Below, one piece after another: positions 10,168 to 25,275 of a DNA stretch of 25,275 nucleotides. How positions within the stretch are numbered: position 1 is the stretch's first letter; every line of letters starts with the position of its first letter. Source of the stretch: Gryganskiella cystojenkinii (taxonomy: Eukaryota; Mortierellomycota; Mortierellomycetes; Mortierellales; Mortierellaceae); NCBI GenBank assembly GCA_015852425.1, contig JAAAIG010000503.1, positions 3,012-28,286 on the forward strand, given 5' to 3'. Under the pieces are notes generated by a model. It did not search any database, had not been told where the DNA came from, and saw only the letters and a list, made by a program, of their open reading frames with translations. The position numbers and the translations under genes were made by a program.

Positions 10168-10253
10168 TGTGATTCAAGAATGACCATAAAGATGAAAGGG
10201 AAATGGAAGTGGATAGGGATGGGATTTGCAAGAAACAGGTGTATTTGCTCCCT

Positions 10254-10261
10254 CTTTTATA
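10254..10261 (-). promoter_or_regulatory. TATA box of the cysteine-rich protein gene
   Basis: TATAAAAG on the minus strand, about 90 bp upstream of the ATG at 10167. It is a canonical match at a plausible distance, and the nearby direct-repeat copy (10261-10396) lies immediately upstream of it. Confidence 0.55.
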
Positions 10262-10396
10262 TTCCTGTCCGTTGGGATTGCGTCAATTGACACCAGCGGA
10301 ACTGATCCAAGCCAAGAAAAAAAAAAGAGCTCAGAGCGCCGCTTTGAAAGGTCGGATCATTATCCCGTTGTGCTGTGCGAGGCAGTGCCTGGCTCT
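10261..10396 (+). repeat. Diverged direct repeat, copy 1
   Basis: It starts ATTCCTGTCC and contains GTCAATTGACACCAGCGGA, an A run, GCTCAGAGCGCCGCTTT and, at the end, GAGGCAGTGCCTGGCTCT. The same blocks appear in the same order at 10669-10842. By eye the first 40 bases match at 29 positions, and the end blocks match better. It sits just upstream of the TATA box of the cysteine-rich gene. Confidence 0.7.
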
Positions 10397-10508
10397 CTTC
10401 TTTCTTATTTTATTTTGTGACACAGTCCATTCTTCGCAATGCATGCTTGGAGGATTGGGTCCTTGATCTCTTCTTGCCAGGCTGGGTCTAGGCTATGCCT
10501 GTTAGACA

Positions 10509-10676
10509 CCTGGAAACAGTTTCGGATATCCTTAAATTTCATACTGTTGAACTGAAAATATGATGGATTCCTTTTCGAGCATGTGTGGTTGCACAAAAGT
10601 TCCGGTGCAAGTCCATTGAGATTGACATGGAGGGAGTAAACAAAGAAATATAAGGATGTCCGAAACTGATTCCAGG
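10509..10676. repeat. Inverted repeat, 32-bp arms, 104-bp loop
   Basis: The arm 10509-10540 (core CAGTTTCGGATATCCTTA) is matched by the reverse complement of 10645-10676 at 29 of 32 positions. The right arm overlaps the start of direct-repeat copy 2. I see no clear target-site duplication, so calling it a transposon remnant would be premature. Confidence 0.75.
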
Positions 10677-10842
10677 CCTCCAAGATTGTGTCGATGGACA
10701 CCAACGGACCATCCATCAGAGGCAAAGAGGTGCCGTGACGAAAGAGTCGAAAAAAAAGCTCAGATCGCCGCTTTTATTAATTAATGAAGGATCGTAGACT
10801 ATCATTCCCCTGACATGACTGCATGAGGCAGTGCTTGGCTCT
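10669..10842 (+). repeat. Diverged direct repeat, copy 2
   Basis: Second copy of the element at 10261-10396. It has GTCGATGGACACCAACGGA, GCTCAGATCGCCGCTTT and GAGGCAGTGCTTGGCTCT in the same order, with about 40 extra bases in the middle. The copies start 408 bp apart. No coding sequence like the cysteine-rich gene follows this copy. Confidence 0.7.
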
Positions 10843-11347
10843 AAACAACCGCTCCAGCAGTCTCAAAGCTGTAGGTTGCTTCACGCGCACTCAGAACTGT
10901 TGTACTCCCACAAGGCGGATATCCGGATCCTAATTGGATATGGCATTCTCAACGAAAACTACAGGGCCACAGTGTTGTACGTAAAGTGTGGATAGTAATC
11001 GAATTTAAACATTTTAAAGGGACACCTGAATTTTTATCCCTGGAGAGCGTCTAAGTAGTTGTTTTATTTTGTAGGATTGGTTGCAGGTTTGTCAGGCGTT
11101 GTGCAGTATCTGGATGTTTTCTGCGCATTGTGGGCGGGTTATATTATTTTGTTGGGATATCGTTTTAGGAGACTTTATTTGTGCGGGATATGTGTCTACG
11201 ATCTGGGAGCTTGTTAACATTCTGGAGATTTATAAATATTGTTAAAACTTACTGGCATAAAATTCCCGAGGACACATTTGCATAGTATTCCGGATTTGGA
11301 CAACATTGTACATGTGGACAACCGCCTTTCATGATCGATCCTGTCAA

Positions 11348-11373
11348 CAATGGCCCGCCGCAATGGCCCGCCG
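11348..11373 (+). repeat. Two-copy 13-bp tandem repeat
   Basis: CAATGGCCCGCCG occurs twice head to tail, followed by the partial third start CAATG. It is short and has no known function. Confidence 0.6.
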
Positions 11374-12039
11374 CAATGCTCTCACACCAATAGCTCGCCT
11401 ATTTCACTTTCTCGATCGAACAATGGCACGTCATTGGGTTTCCACATTATTGAGCCCCATCCCCGAATCAAGTCTTTAAACTTAACCTATATACCTATAT
11501 GGCGAGGACGGGTGACTCGGATGTAACTCTTGGCAACTTAAAGAAGAGGAGGATAGATGCCACCTAGTCGCAAATTGCACGCGATAGACAACCGCTAGGG
11601 CTATTTTTTCTGTTTCTATCATCCACATTGCACATTGGGGCCATGTAAGTTTTATTTAGGTCGCACCTTCTCGCATAATTGCCATCTCCAGGTAATCTGA
11701 TTTCACTGTGACAGTCTGTTAAAAAGAAAAGAAAACTCTTCCTGAGGCTCCCACTGGCGTCTCAGAGTTCATTTACGTTGCTACATGCTATTGCAGGAAT
11801 ATTAACCTGCTTCCTTCGATAGGCGGCGCAAATAACTGCGAACTTTAAAACGGAACGTCCCTACCTCTTATGATCGACTAACCCACGTCCAACTGCTGTT
11901 GACATATAACCTTTCTCCATTTCAGTCTTCGAAGTTCACATTTGAATATTTGCTACTAACACCAAGATCTGCACTAGAGGCTGTTTCACTCCCTCTTCCC
12001 CTTGTCAGTCAAGGTGACTTTTGACAGAGTACACTATTT

Positions 12040-12045
12040 TTTATT
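12040..12045 (-). terminator. AATAAA overlapping the stop codon of the CM1 gene
   Basis: The minus strand reads CAT TAA TAA AAA at the end of the gene, so an AATAAA hexamer overlaps the stop codon. Whether it is the signal used is unknown; cleavage would leave a 3' UTR of only about 10-30 nt. Confidence 0.35.
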
Positions 12046-15000
12046 AATGCCGCCGAAAGCTATCGACCATCTCTTGCAATTGTTCATTTTTGCGTTGCAA
12101 CGTCTCAATGCTCCTCTGCGCGGTCTTGCTCTCATCCAACAGACCAGCGACTTTTTCCTTGGCGCCCTGTCGTTCCCGTTGGACTCGCTCTTCTGCATCC
12201 TTGGTCCGTTTTTCCAATTCACGCAAACGCGCGTTCCATCTTTCTTCTGCATCGACCGACCTTGATTTCTCGAGTTGAAGTTTTCGTTCCGCATGCTTGC
12301 ATCGAACCTCGTAATCCTGTGCTCGCTCGCTCGATCCCTGTCGTGCCTTCAGGTCCGCTATCGTCTTTGTGAACTGCGCATGTTTGGCCTATAAAAAGGC
12401 GTTCGGAACAGTGTTGTCAACAAGAAAAAAGAAAAAAAAATGTTAAGGCGAGTGCACAACATATATATATATAAATTGACAGCTGCTGGAGGATAGGGAG
12501 GGAGGAGGGAAGGAGGGAGTGTCTGTGGGTCAAATGCGCTCGAGGACTTGTTCAAAAAATATGAACAGCAACGGTTTTCAAATGATCCTTTCAATCTTCG
12601 AAGGATATCCTGTAATCCATCCATTTCTAACGGAAAATGGGTCACTGCAACCGAGTCCAGACTACTTGTTCTTGACGTGAAGAATCCACGTCAGGAATTT
12701 TTCGTCTATTCCCAGCGTCTTCGTGGTGGTGGTGGTGGTGGTGGTTGTGTTTGTGTTTGGTGTGAGTGTTCAAAGTTCAAATTATGAACTGGTGTTCAAG
12801 ATAACCACTGTACCTGAAGATCCTCGTTCTCGGCTTGCTTCTTGACCAGTTGTTCACGCCACTTCTTTTGTCGGTCAGCAGCACTGCGGACAATTGTCTC
12901 AAACCGATCCAACTGCTTCAGCTTCAAGTCGAGTTGCTTCTTTAGCTGACTAAAATCACCAAAAAAAAACACACACATGTTCATCAGTTAGTTTCACCTC
13001 ATATCAGTAATAAAAAAAAAGTACGCAGATCTTCAACTTACATAAGCTGCCCTGTAGACTTGTCTTCCAATTCCTTGCCCTTCTTTTCAAAGAGTATGAA
13101 CAGCTTGCTCAACGACTTTAACCTCGAGAGCAAATGATTCGAAAAGTACACGAAATTCGCGGACGGCTTTGGCAACATATTTCCATCCAGTCGGCTGTCC
13201 CCTCCAAGAATACTCTCCAGATGTTGAAGGACCGTTAGGAGCAAAGAGTTTCTTTCCACGAGATCCGTCTTGGAGGACTCTGTGGTCGTATCCTCATCCC
13301 GTTGCTTTTGAGAAACTTGCATCTCGAGGTCCGTCAATCGAGTCCTCAACATGGCAATGGTCGAGGCACGGTCCCGAAGTGCCGTCTCCAGCTGTTCCTT
13401 CTCACCCTCCAGTGCAGCCACAGACGAGTTGAGCTTCCTGGTTTTGACATTCTGCGAAGCAAATAGACAGGAATTTTCGTATCAGTAGTTTGATCCGCAG
13501 CATTTAAACATAAATCTAACATCGGCACACAATATATATGATCATAGATTTCACATACCAGGCGATCGACCTCGTCCGACCTTGAGTGGAGCAAATCACC
13601 CTTCTCAACTCTGGACGCTCGGATCTGTTCACAGACTTGCCGAAGATCCATCAACTCTTGCGTGGTCACTTCCAGATCCGAGCTCAGCTTCATCTCCATG
13701 GCATCGTATCGTTCTTCAACCTCCTTGGACTGTTTCGAGGCGAGATCCAGTTGTTCCTCATAGTACCGCAACTGCTCATCACGATCTGCCAGGCCGTTCA
13801 TCAATGCCGAAATTTGGCCTGTTGCTTCATCGAGTTTCTAAGTTGAGAAAGTATAAATCAATTATTATTACTTTTTGAGTCCCATGATGCCTGGTGTTGA
13901 TGTGTTTGAGAAAAAAAATGATTTGTTCTTCGTTTTGTACACAAAGATAAAAATGCTGCCGTCTTACTTCTTGAAGTTCGTCCAATTGCCCAGTGTACTC
14001 GCTCTGCAGGTGGTGTCGTTCCTCTTGCCATTGCCGGCTAGATCCGTTCATGTCTCGATCCCTGATCAATCTGTGATCGACCTCAACACGAAGCTGTGAC
14101 TGAAGCTTTCGGTTCTGTTCCTCGATCCGGGTCAACTCCTCGTTGATCAATTGGAAATCCTGCAAGGAGACGCCATTCGCTCCATCAGATACTTGACCCA
14201 TTTGCATTTTCTAAAATGAAGATAAAGTCGTTGTGCACTGTCAGTCGCCATAAAACTCAGCGTTACTGCAATAAAGAAACAAGCTCGCCCTCTCACGGTT
14301 TTCACTTACAGACTTCATCCTGGCAATCACCTCGTCATGGATCGCATCCGATTCACGTTGTGACAGCTGAAGCTGCTCTACCAAATCTTGCAACTCTGAG
14401 ATCTTGGCATCCTTAGCCCTTACGTCCCTCACGTCCTGAGAGACCCTGTTGAGTTCATTGACCTTGTCTTGCAATTCACCCACGATATCCTCTAGTTCTT
14501 GATTATGTCTCTCGGCCTCATCGTCCCGTATCGCCATCAAATCTTGAGCCTGCGCTTCGAGTTGATCATTCAACTTTCTCAATTCTTCGTTCTCTGCCCC
14601 CAAATCCGCAATCTGAGCACCGAGTTCTTGACGGTCCAGAGACCACCGATCCGAGAGCGCGTTCATATCGTTCGCGTGGATATCTTGGATTTGATGAAGT
14701 TGTTCCCGAGACTCTTCTAGATCATGCACCAAATCTGCTTGGTCAATCTTGGATTTTGAAAGTTCATCCCGAAGCTGTTCCAGTTGTCGATGCAGTTCGT
14801 CCTCGGTCTCTTCCCTTTCTGATCGGACCAGGTTGAGCTCCTACATGGAAGTACGAAAGAAAAAATCACTTTCTGGTTTAATTCCTGTTATGCTCCTAAG
14901 AACACCGATAGGAAAAGCCAAACAAAATTAATTCCTAAACGAACCTGCTCTAGTTCAGACCGGATATCCAAGGACTCTCTGAGTTCTTGCTCTAGTTCCC

Positions 15001-16115
15001 TGGACCGAATCTCCCACTGCTCATCCCGCTTGGATTGTTCTAGTAATCTCGTCTCATTCTTTTGGTACTCCAACAATTGGCTTTGAAGTTCTTGCAATTG
15101 TTCTTCATACTGGTGACTCGCCTGAGTGCCCTGAAGTGCATTCTGAAATTCTTGTTCCTTGTGAGCGAGTTGTTGTTCCAGCGTCTGAATCTTGCGTGAG
15201 AGAAGTTTGAGTGAGGATTTGAGGTCGATTCGTTCTGCGATTGCAGCCTTGTATTCGCCTTCTTGTTCGGGTGTCATGCCGTGGGGGAGATCACATTTCT
15301 GTTGCGACTGCAAAGCTTCGATGGCGGCATGAGCTTCCATGAGCAGACGTTTGTACTGTTTGGACTCGGAGTGTAGAGTCTGTAGCTTGACCTTCATGTC
15401 GATGTTCTACACGGTCATGATAGAAATGGAAAGAAGATTGTGGGTCAGCGTCTGCCTATATGGTCCATTGATGAACAGCCATAATCCGGTAAGCAGCGTT
15501 TTTTTTTGGTATACCTCCTGCAGGGCCTGGTCCACATGTTCGGGCGAGATCTTTGCAAGTCGTTCTTCCAAAAAGTAGATCTTGAGCTTGAGACTGAAGT
15601 TTTCCTTGTTGAGGTCGTCAATCACCTATAGTGAAAAAAGAAAGAAAGGAAAGAAGGGGTCCATCAGTTTCCAAGAGTTCCCCCCCTTGAAGAATTCAGT
15701 TTGGTCAGTTCAGAGACACCCCGTCAAAGCCGTTGTGTTTGCTTACCTTCTCTTGCTCCTTCAGGGTCATGGTCGCAGGCTTACCAGTGCTGGCACTCCA
15801 ACGGTCAATCGTCTTTTTCGGCTGGGGCACTCCTCTTTCTCCACCGCTACTACCAGTACCAGAGTCGGCAGCAGTCATTCCCAGCGAACTTGCGTAGCCA
15901 TTGCTCATGGACAATGTGAACCTGGGATTGCTCTGGTGAAGAGAGTCGTCAAGGTCAATGTCGGCATCGATAGCCTCAAAGTTGAAGTCGAGTCTGGATT
16001 CCTCGCCGTCTTCATCGTCAAACTCTAGACCGTGACCACCATTGTTGGTTTGATTGTTGTTGACCATGAGCAGCGAGGACTGGTCCGGTGATGTTGTCCA
16101 CTTTCCATTCTCCAT
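12044..16115 (-). CDS. CM1-motif coiled-coil microtubule organiser (Mto1/ApsB/centrosomin-like)
   Basis: Binds and activates gamma-tubulin complexes at microtubule-organising centres, by family. Nine exons: 16115-15747, 15625-15515, 15406-14945, 14840-14310, 14210-13968, 13837-13559, 13451-13042, 12949-12814 and 12388-12044, giving 961 residues. The diagnostic CM1 motif spans residues about 116-148, running from TLKEQEK at the end of exon 1 into VIDDLNKENFSLKLKIYFLE in exon 2, so an intron splits it. Residues 1-115 are acidic and disordered. From about 160 to the end is nearly continuous coiled coil rich in Glu, Gln, Leu and Arg. The exception is a less helical segment around SANFVYFSNHLLSRLKSL in exon 7. 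The C-terminal RWNARLRELEKR (from residue 897) resembles the Mto2-binding tail of Mto1-type proteins; that is tentative. No pericentrin-type PACT domain was recognised. Length is in the range of fungal Mto1/ApsB proteins. Confidence 0.88.
12389..12813 (-). other. Unusually long last intron (425 bp) of the CM1 gene
   Basis: The other introns of this gene are 92-130 bp. This one starts GTACAG and ends TATAG and contains a GGT/GTTT-rich run (about 12723-12765 on the plus strand) and a short AT dinucleotide run (about 12461-12474). The reading phase is 0 on both sides and the coiled coil continues across the junction, so I see no need for an extra exon. Confidence 0.6.
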
Positions 16116-16924
16116 TCGCGTTTCAGGGCGGAGGTGGACTCTGGGTAAGAATGAAGTTCCTTGGGTTGTTGAACTGGTTAATTGTTGCCTGTTGCTGTCC
16201 TGGAGTAATCCGATGGTTTGAATGTGCGATGAGAGAGAAGAGAAGGAAAGTTGTTTTTGATTGTGTGTCTATGTTGTTGTTTGTTTTGTTTGTTTGGGCA
16301 GTAAGAGAAGAGGTCAGTTGGTCACTAACGCGATTGCTCTCTAAAAAAAATTGAAACAGCCACACGGTCCACATCTCTTCTGCACGAGCTGGAACTCAGA
16401 ATGAAATGAAAAAGAAAATCAAAAAATCTGTTCTCAAACCGCCTTCCAAACGACTGTACCAACGAGTTCTACGGAAGGCCATTGTCCTGAATTCCCAGGT
16501 GTACAGAGCTTGTTCAAGATTAACAGCTGGCACGACGGACAGGGGTCCGCCTGTCATCGTGCTCATTTCCAGCTGCACCTTTCAGAAGACCCGACGCGTT
16601 TGCGATCTTTCCTGGGTGCCTGCCAATCCCATATTTCGGGAAAAAAAAGATGGCTCATTCGGACAACGTACAAGAGGGACCGTTTGACGAGCAATTTTTA
16701 TCTGTGCTCTTGTCTGGTGTCTCCTTAGTTTCTTGGTGCTTTATACTCTTGTAATGAATAGCGGTCGATGAACATGTCCTGACCGGAGAGATCCCGCCGC
16801 GCCACAGGATATTGATAAGTGAACATTTTCATTACACGATAACCATGTCGACTTTTGTGTAAGGAATAAAGACGTCTTTTTTAATTAAAGTTGAAACAGA
16901 ATGGAAGGCGATACAATAACAAAC
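16116..16924. other. Intergenic region between the GCN2 3' end and the CM1 gene
   Basis: The part next to 16116 should hold the 5' leader and promoter of the CM1 gene, and the part next to 16924 the 3' end of GCN2. A GTTTGTTTT-type repeat lies at about 16273-16295. Open frames here look random and no RNA gene was seen. Confidence 0.5.
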
Positions 16925-23266
<6,342 letters not shown>

Positions 23267-23887
23267 GGTGTTGATATTTGCATCAAGGTTTTTTGATTGT
23301 AAAATGAAGATGTTTTGTGGTGTTTTTGCTTGTTGTAGATAAAAGGTTGGTTGTTTTGAGGGTGAAAGGTCGATGGGTGCTCTGAGTGCAAGAGTGTGTG
23401 CTACTCGGAGAAGAGGTCGCGTGCCAGGTGAAGAGGAATGAAAATGTAATGTTTGGGGAGAATGAAGTACTGGTAGTGAAGGAGAAAGGAGAGAGTGTAC
23501 TTTGTGCGCCGATGAATGACTCTGCGGCTCTTACAGAGCAATGACGGGCGACATTCTTTGATGTGGACTGTGTGAAGGGACAAGTAAATAAAAAAGTGAA
23601 GGAGGACGAGAGTGTGGGAAACGGAATTAATTAATGGAAGCAAAAAAAAATAAAAAAAAAGGGAAATGTGATCAACCACAGAAAAAGTCAGAAAAACAAG
23701 GTGTGGCACAGTCAAAAAAAGAAAGACCACGCGTTTTCATTTTTGTCCTTTCCTTTCGCCGTGATACTTCGGAGTACAGAGAGGGCCGTCGGTATCAAAG
23801 ATACTGTCATATCGGGTAGCAATCAAGAGAGAGAAGCCAGCAGGAAGGACTCTCCGAGCGGAGTATCTCTTTTGGTTCTTGTGTCCA

Positions 23888-23949
23888 TGACTCGAAGGAA
23901 CAATCATCCGTGAGTCTTCAAAAAAGAAAGAGCACACAAAGAAGAGTCA
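23888..23949. promoter_or_regulatory. TGACTC (Gcn4/AP-1 core) pair upstream of GCN2
   Basis: TGACTC at 23888-23893 and its reverse complement GAGTCA at 23944-23949; another copy is at 23517-23522. TGAGTC variants lie at 23911, 23963 and 23973. TGACTC(A) is the Gcn4/CpcA core. None of the three exact hexamers carries the seventh base A, so the match is 6 of 7. Confidence 0.3.
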
Positions 23950-24164
23950 AAAAAATGACCGGTGAGTCCTCTTGAGTCTTTCTTCAAATTCAAGTTTCCG
24001 GCTCCGACTGGGGAATGCCTTCAGCTCTTCATACCCTTAATATCTCAACCACGTGATACATTTCTCTGACAGTGGTGGTGGTCCCCCGCTATTTTTGTGG
24101 TTCTTTGCGCCTGAACCTTTCTTGGATACGATTTCTGCAGTGTTTTAGAACACAGTGTGAATCT

Positions 24165-24184
24165 AGAAGGTTCGCGGGTCTTCG
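24165..24184 (+). promoter_or_regulatory. Heat-shock-element-like motif (contiguous type)
   Basis: AGAAG-GTTCG-CGGGT-CTTCG in 5-bp units. Units 1, 2 and 4 fit the alternating nGAAn/nTTCn pattern, and unit 3 keeps the critical first G. It lies 420 bp before the chaperone-like start codon. Confidence 0.5.
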
Positions 24185-24298
24185 CCCATTGAAAGGAAGG
24201 CATAGCGCCAAGTACATGCTCCCTCAGGATGATCTCTCGGGATCAATGACCTCTCATCTTTGGCCAAGGGGTACAAAACGCCTAGTTTCTTAGCTGAT

Positions 24299-24323
24299 AG
24301 AAGCAAATCGAAGCTCGTGGAAC
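24299..24323 (+). promoter_or_regulatory. Step-type heat shock element, three GAA units at 10-bp spacing
   Basis: GAA at 24300, 24310 and 24320, exactly one per 10 bp. This is the step-type arrangement described for yeast Hsf1 targets. It lies about 280 bp upstream of the ATG at 24605. Confidence 0.5.
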
Positions 24324-24604
24324 CAAAAAAAAATGTTGCCATTACAGCCACCCCTTTGCTATCTCTCTGACAAAAACGTGCTCGCGCTTCCTTCGCTTCG
24401 CCAAACCACTCGAATAACGCACACTTACAAGAGACAGTGCGCGATTTTTTAATAAGATCTGATCTCGATCTCTCCTTTTCTTTCTTTTCTTTCCCATCCC
24501 ATCCCTTCTTCACTTTTGCATTTCCCTTCCCATTCTCATTTTACGACCCACTTTCTGGACTACCACTCACATAGACCAACTTATACACTACTGCACATAC
24601 CACA

Positions 24605-25275
24605 ATGTCTGTCGTCGGTAAGTTCATTCAAAAAAAAAAAAAACTAAGTCTAACTGCGTTGTGCCTCCTCCCCAACCTATGAATATAGTCCACATCTGGG
24701 CAGTAACATCATCAAAAAATATAAGCAATAAAAAATCCGCTTGGATATTAATTCGGCCGATCACTTTTATGTCATCACCCAAAAGAACGGTTTTATGGCG
24801 CTTTGATTTTTTCGCGAGGCGTCTGTGTGCCCATTCTCTTTGCCCCTTTTTTTTCTCTTTTTTTTTTCTCTGTGCGAGAGGTCTGTGTGGCCATCATGAA
24901 GGGTATTCTTTGTGCTTTTTTCTTCTCTCTGTGCCCTTTTCTTTTCTCTGTTCCTTTGTCTTTTCTCTGCTCTTTATTTTCTCCTCCTCTCTGTGCGAGA
25001 GGTCTGTGTGACCATCAACGCGACGTTGACGCTTCGACTGTATGAAGGGTTTTCTCTGCCCCTTTTTCTTTTCTCCGTGCCTTTCTCTTTTCTCTGTTCT
25101 CTTTTTCTTCTCTCTGCGCCTTTTTCTTGCTAGAGATCTGTGCGACCATTAACGCGACTTGACGCTTTGATTATTTGTATGAAGGGTCTTCTCTGTCACT
25201 TTTTCTTTTTTTCTGCGCCGTTTTCTTCTCTCTTCTCTCTCTGCGAGAGATCTGTGTGGCCATTAACGCGACTTT
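24605..25275 (+). CDS. First exon of a possible Hsp110/Hsp70-family gene, 3' part outside window
   Basis: The leader is CACA followed by ATG. The exon 24605-24617 encodes MSVV plus the first base of the next codon (Gly if followed by G), then a perfect GTAAGT donor. MSVVG is how many Hsp110-type chaperones begin (MSVVG-[IL]-D...), and the two heat-shock-element-like motifs upstream fit such a gene. The rest of the window (24618-25275) reads as intron: I found no convincing acceptor that continues a chaperone sequence. Five residues alone cannot prove the family, so this stays a guess backed by promoter context. Confidence 0.4.
24813..25275 (+). repeat. Degenerate tandem repeat within the long first intron
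   Basis: Five copies of a core resembling GCGAGAGGTCTGTGTGGCCA start around 24814, 24874, 24994, 25129 and 25242, so spacing is about 60, 121, 134 and 114 bp. Copies 2 to 4 are followed by TGAAGGG and then by long C/T-rich stretches with TTTTCTCT. In copies 3 to 5 the core extends to an AACGCGAC block. The array runs off the end of the window. Confidence 0.75.

Larger units (their letters stand above)
10168..12043. other. Gene-poor intergenic region
   Basis: Apart from the promoter and the repeats listed, no gene is supported. Open frames are short and unlike proteins. From about 10860 to 12000 the sequence is unremarkable; it holds two tandem copies of CAATGGCCCGCCG at 11348-11373. No tRNA, rRNA or transposase signature was seen. 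Confidence 0.55.
23267..24604. promoter_or_regulatory. Divergent intergenic region between GCN2 and the putative chaperone gene
   Basis: Two start codons face away from each other across 1.34 kb. The GCN2-proximal part holds exact TGACTC hexamers (either strand) at 23517, 23888 and 23944. A CACGTG palindrome lies at 24050-24055. The other side holds heat-shock-element-like motifs (separate entries) and a C/T-rich leader at about 24470-24545. The open frames seen here are short and unconvincing. Confidence 0.55.

Noticed and set aside
10405..10725. Minus-strand 106-codon open frame
   Set aside because: It spans the inverted repeat, so parts of it are the two arms read in opposite directions; no similarity recognised.
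10960..11340. Possible Tc1/mariner-like element beginning ACAGTGTTGTACGTAAAG
   Set aside because: No matching reversed end, no target duplication and no transposase frame were found.
24661..25011. Second exon of the chaperone-like gene after the TATAG at about 24687
   Set aside because: The spliced frame would give VHIWAVTSS, unlike any Hsp70/Hsp110 N terminus, and it soon enters repeat sequence.

Overview
The window looks like nuclear DNA of an early-diverging filamentous fungus, most likely Mucoromycota and plausibly a Mortierella-like species. That placement is inference. It rests on dense GT-AG introns of mostly 76-130 bp, pyrimidine-rich leaders, long serine/glutamine-rich low-complexity regions, and a gene set combining fungal proteins (Mto1/ApsB-type microtubule organiser, GCN2, a Kex2-processed cysteine-rich secreted protein) with a phosphorylase kinase regulatory subunit, which yeasts lack.

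Layout. (1) 1-4236 (+): the 3' part of a glycogen phosphorylase kinase regulatory (alpha/beta-type) subunit in four visible exons. Its striking feature is a stretch that reads as an ILEI/PANDER (FAM3/POMGnT1-type) domain, inserted where animal subunits carry their regulatory linker. (2) 4237-5766: non-coding, with about 500 bp of pyrimidine-rich leader. (3) 5767-8499 (+): a low-complexity protein with two C-terminal zinc-finger units. (4) 8500-9156: a possible small gene or gene fragment and a GT-rich repeat patch. (5) 10167-9157 (-): a three-exon secreted cysteine-rich protein with signal peptide and two dibasic processing sites. (6) 10168-12043: a gene-poor stretch with a diverged direct repeat and a strong inverted repeat. 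(7) 16115-12044 (-): a nine-exon coiled-coil protein with a CM1 (centrosomin N-terminal) gamma-tubulin-complex-binding motif. (8) 23266-16925 (-): a ten-exon GCN2 eIF2alpha kinase with RWD, pseudokinase, kinase, HisRS-like and C-terminal regions, ending in a glycine-rich tail. (9) 23267-24604: the divergent intergenic region, with TGACTC sites and heat-shock-element-like motifs. (10) 24605 onward (+): first exon (MSVVG) of what may be an Hsp110/Hsp70-family gene, followed by a long first intron filled with a degenerate tandem repeat.

There is no operon logic here: these are independent eukaryotic genes. Two loose themes appear. GCN2 and the putative chaperone are divergently arranged stress genes sharing one intergenic region. 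The phosphorylase kinase subunit would act in control of glycogen breakdown. All exon boundaries were worked out by hand from GT/AG sites, reading phase and family similarity. No alignment or database search was run.
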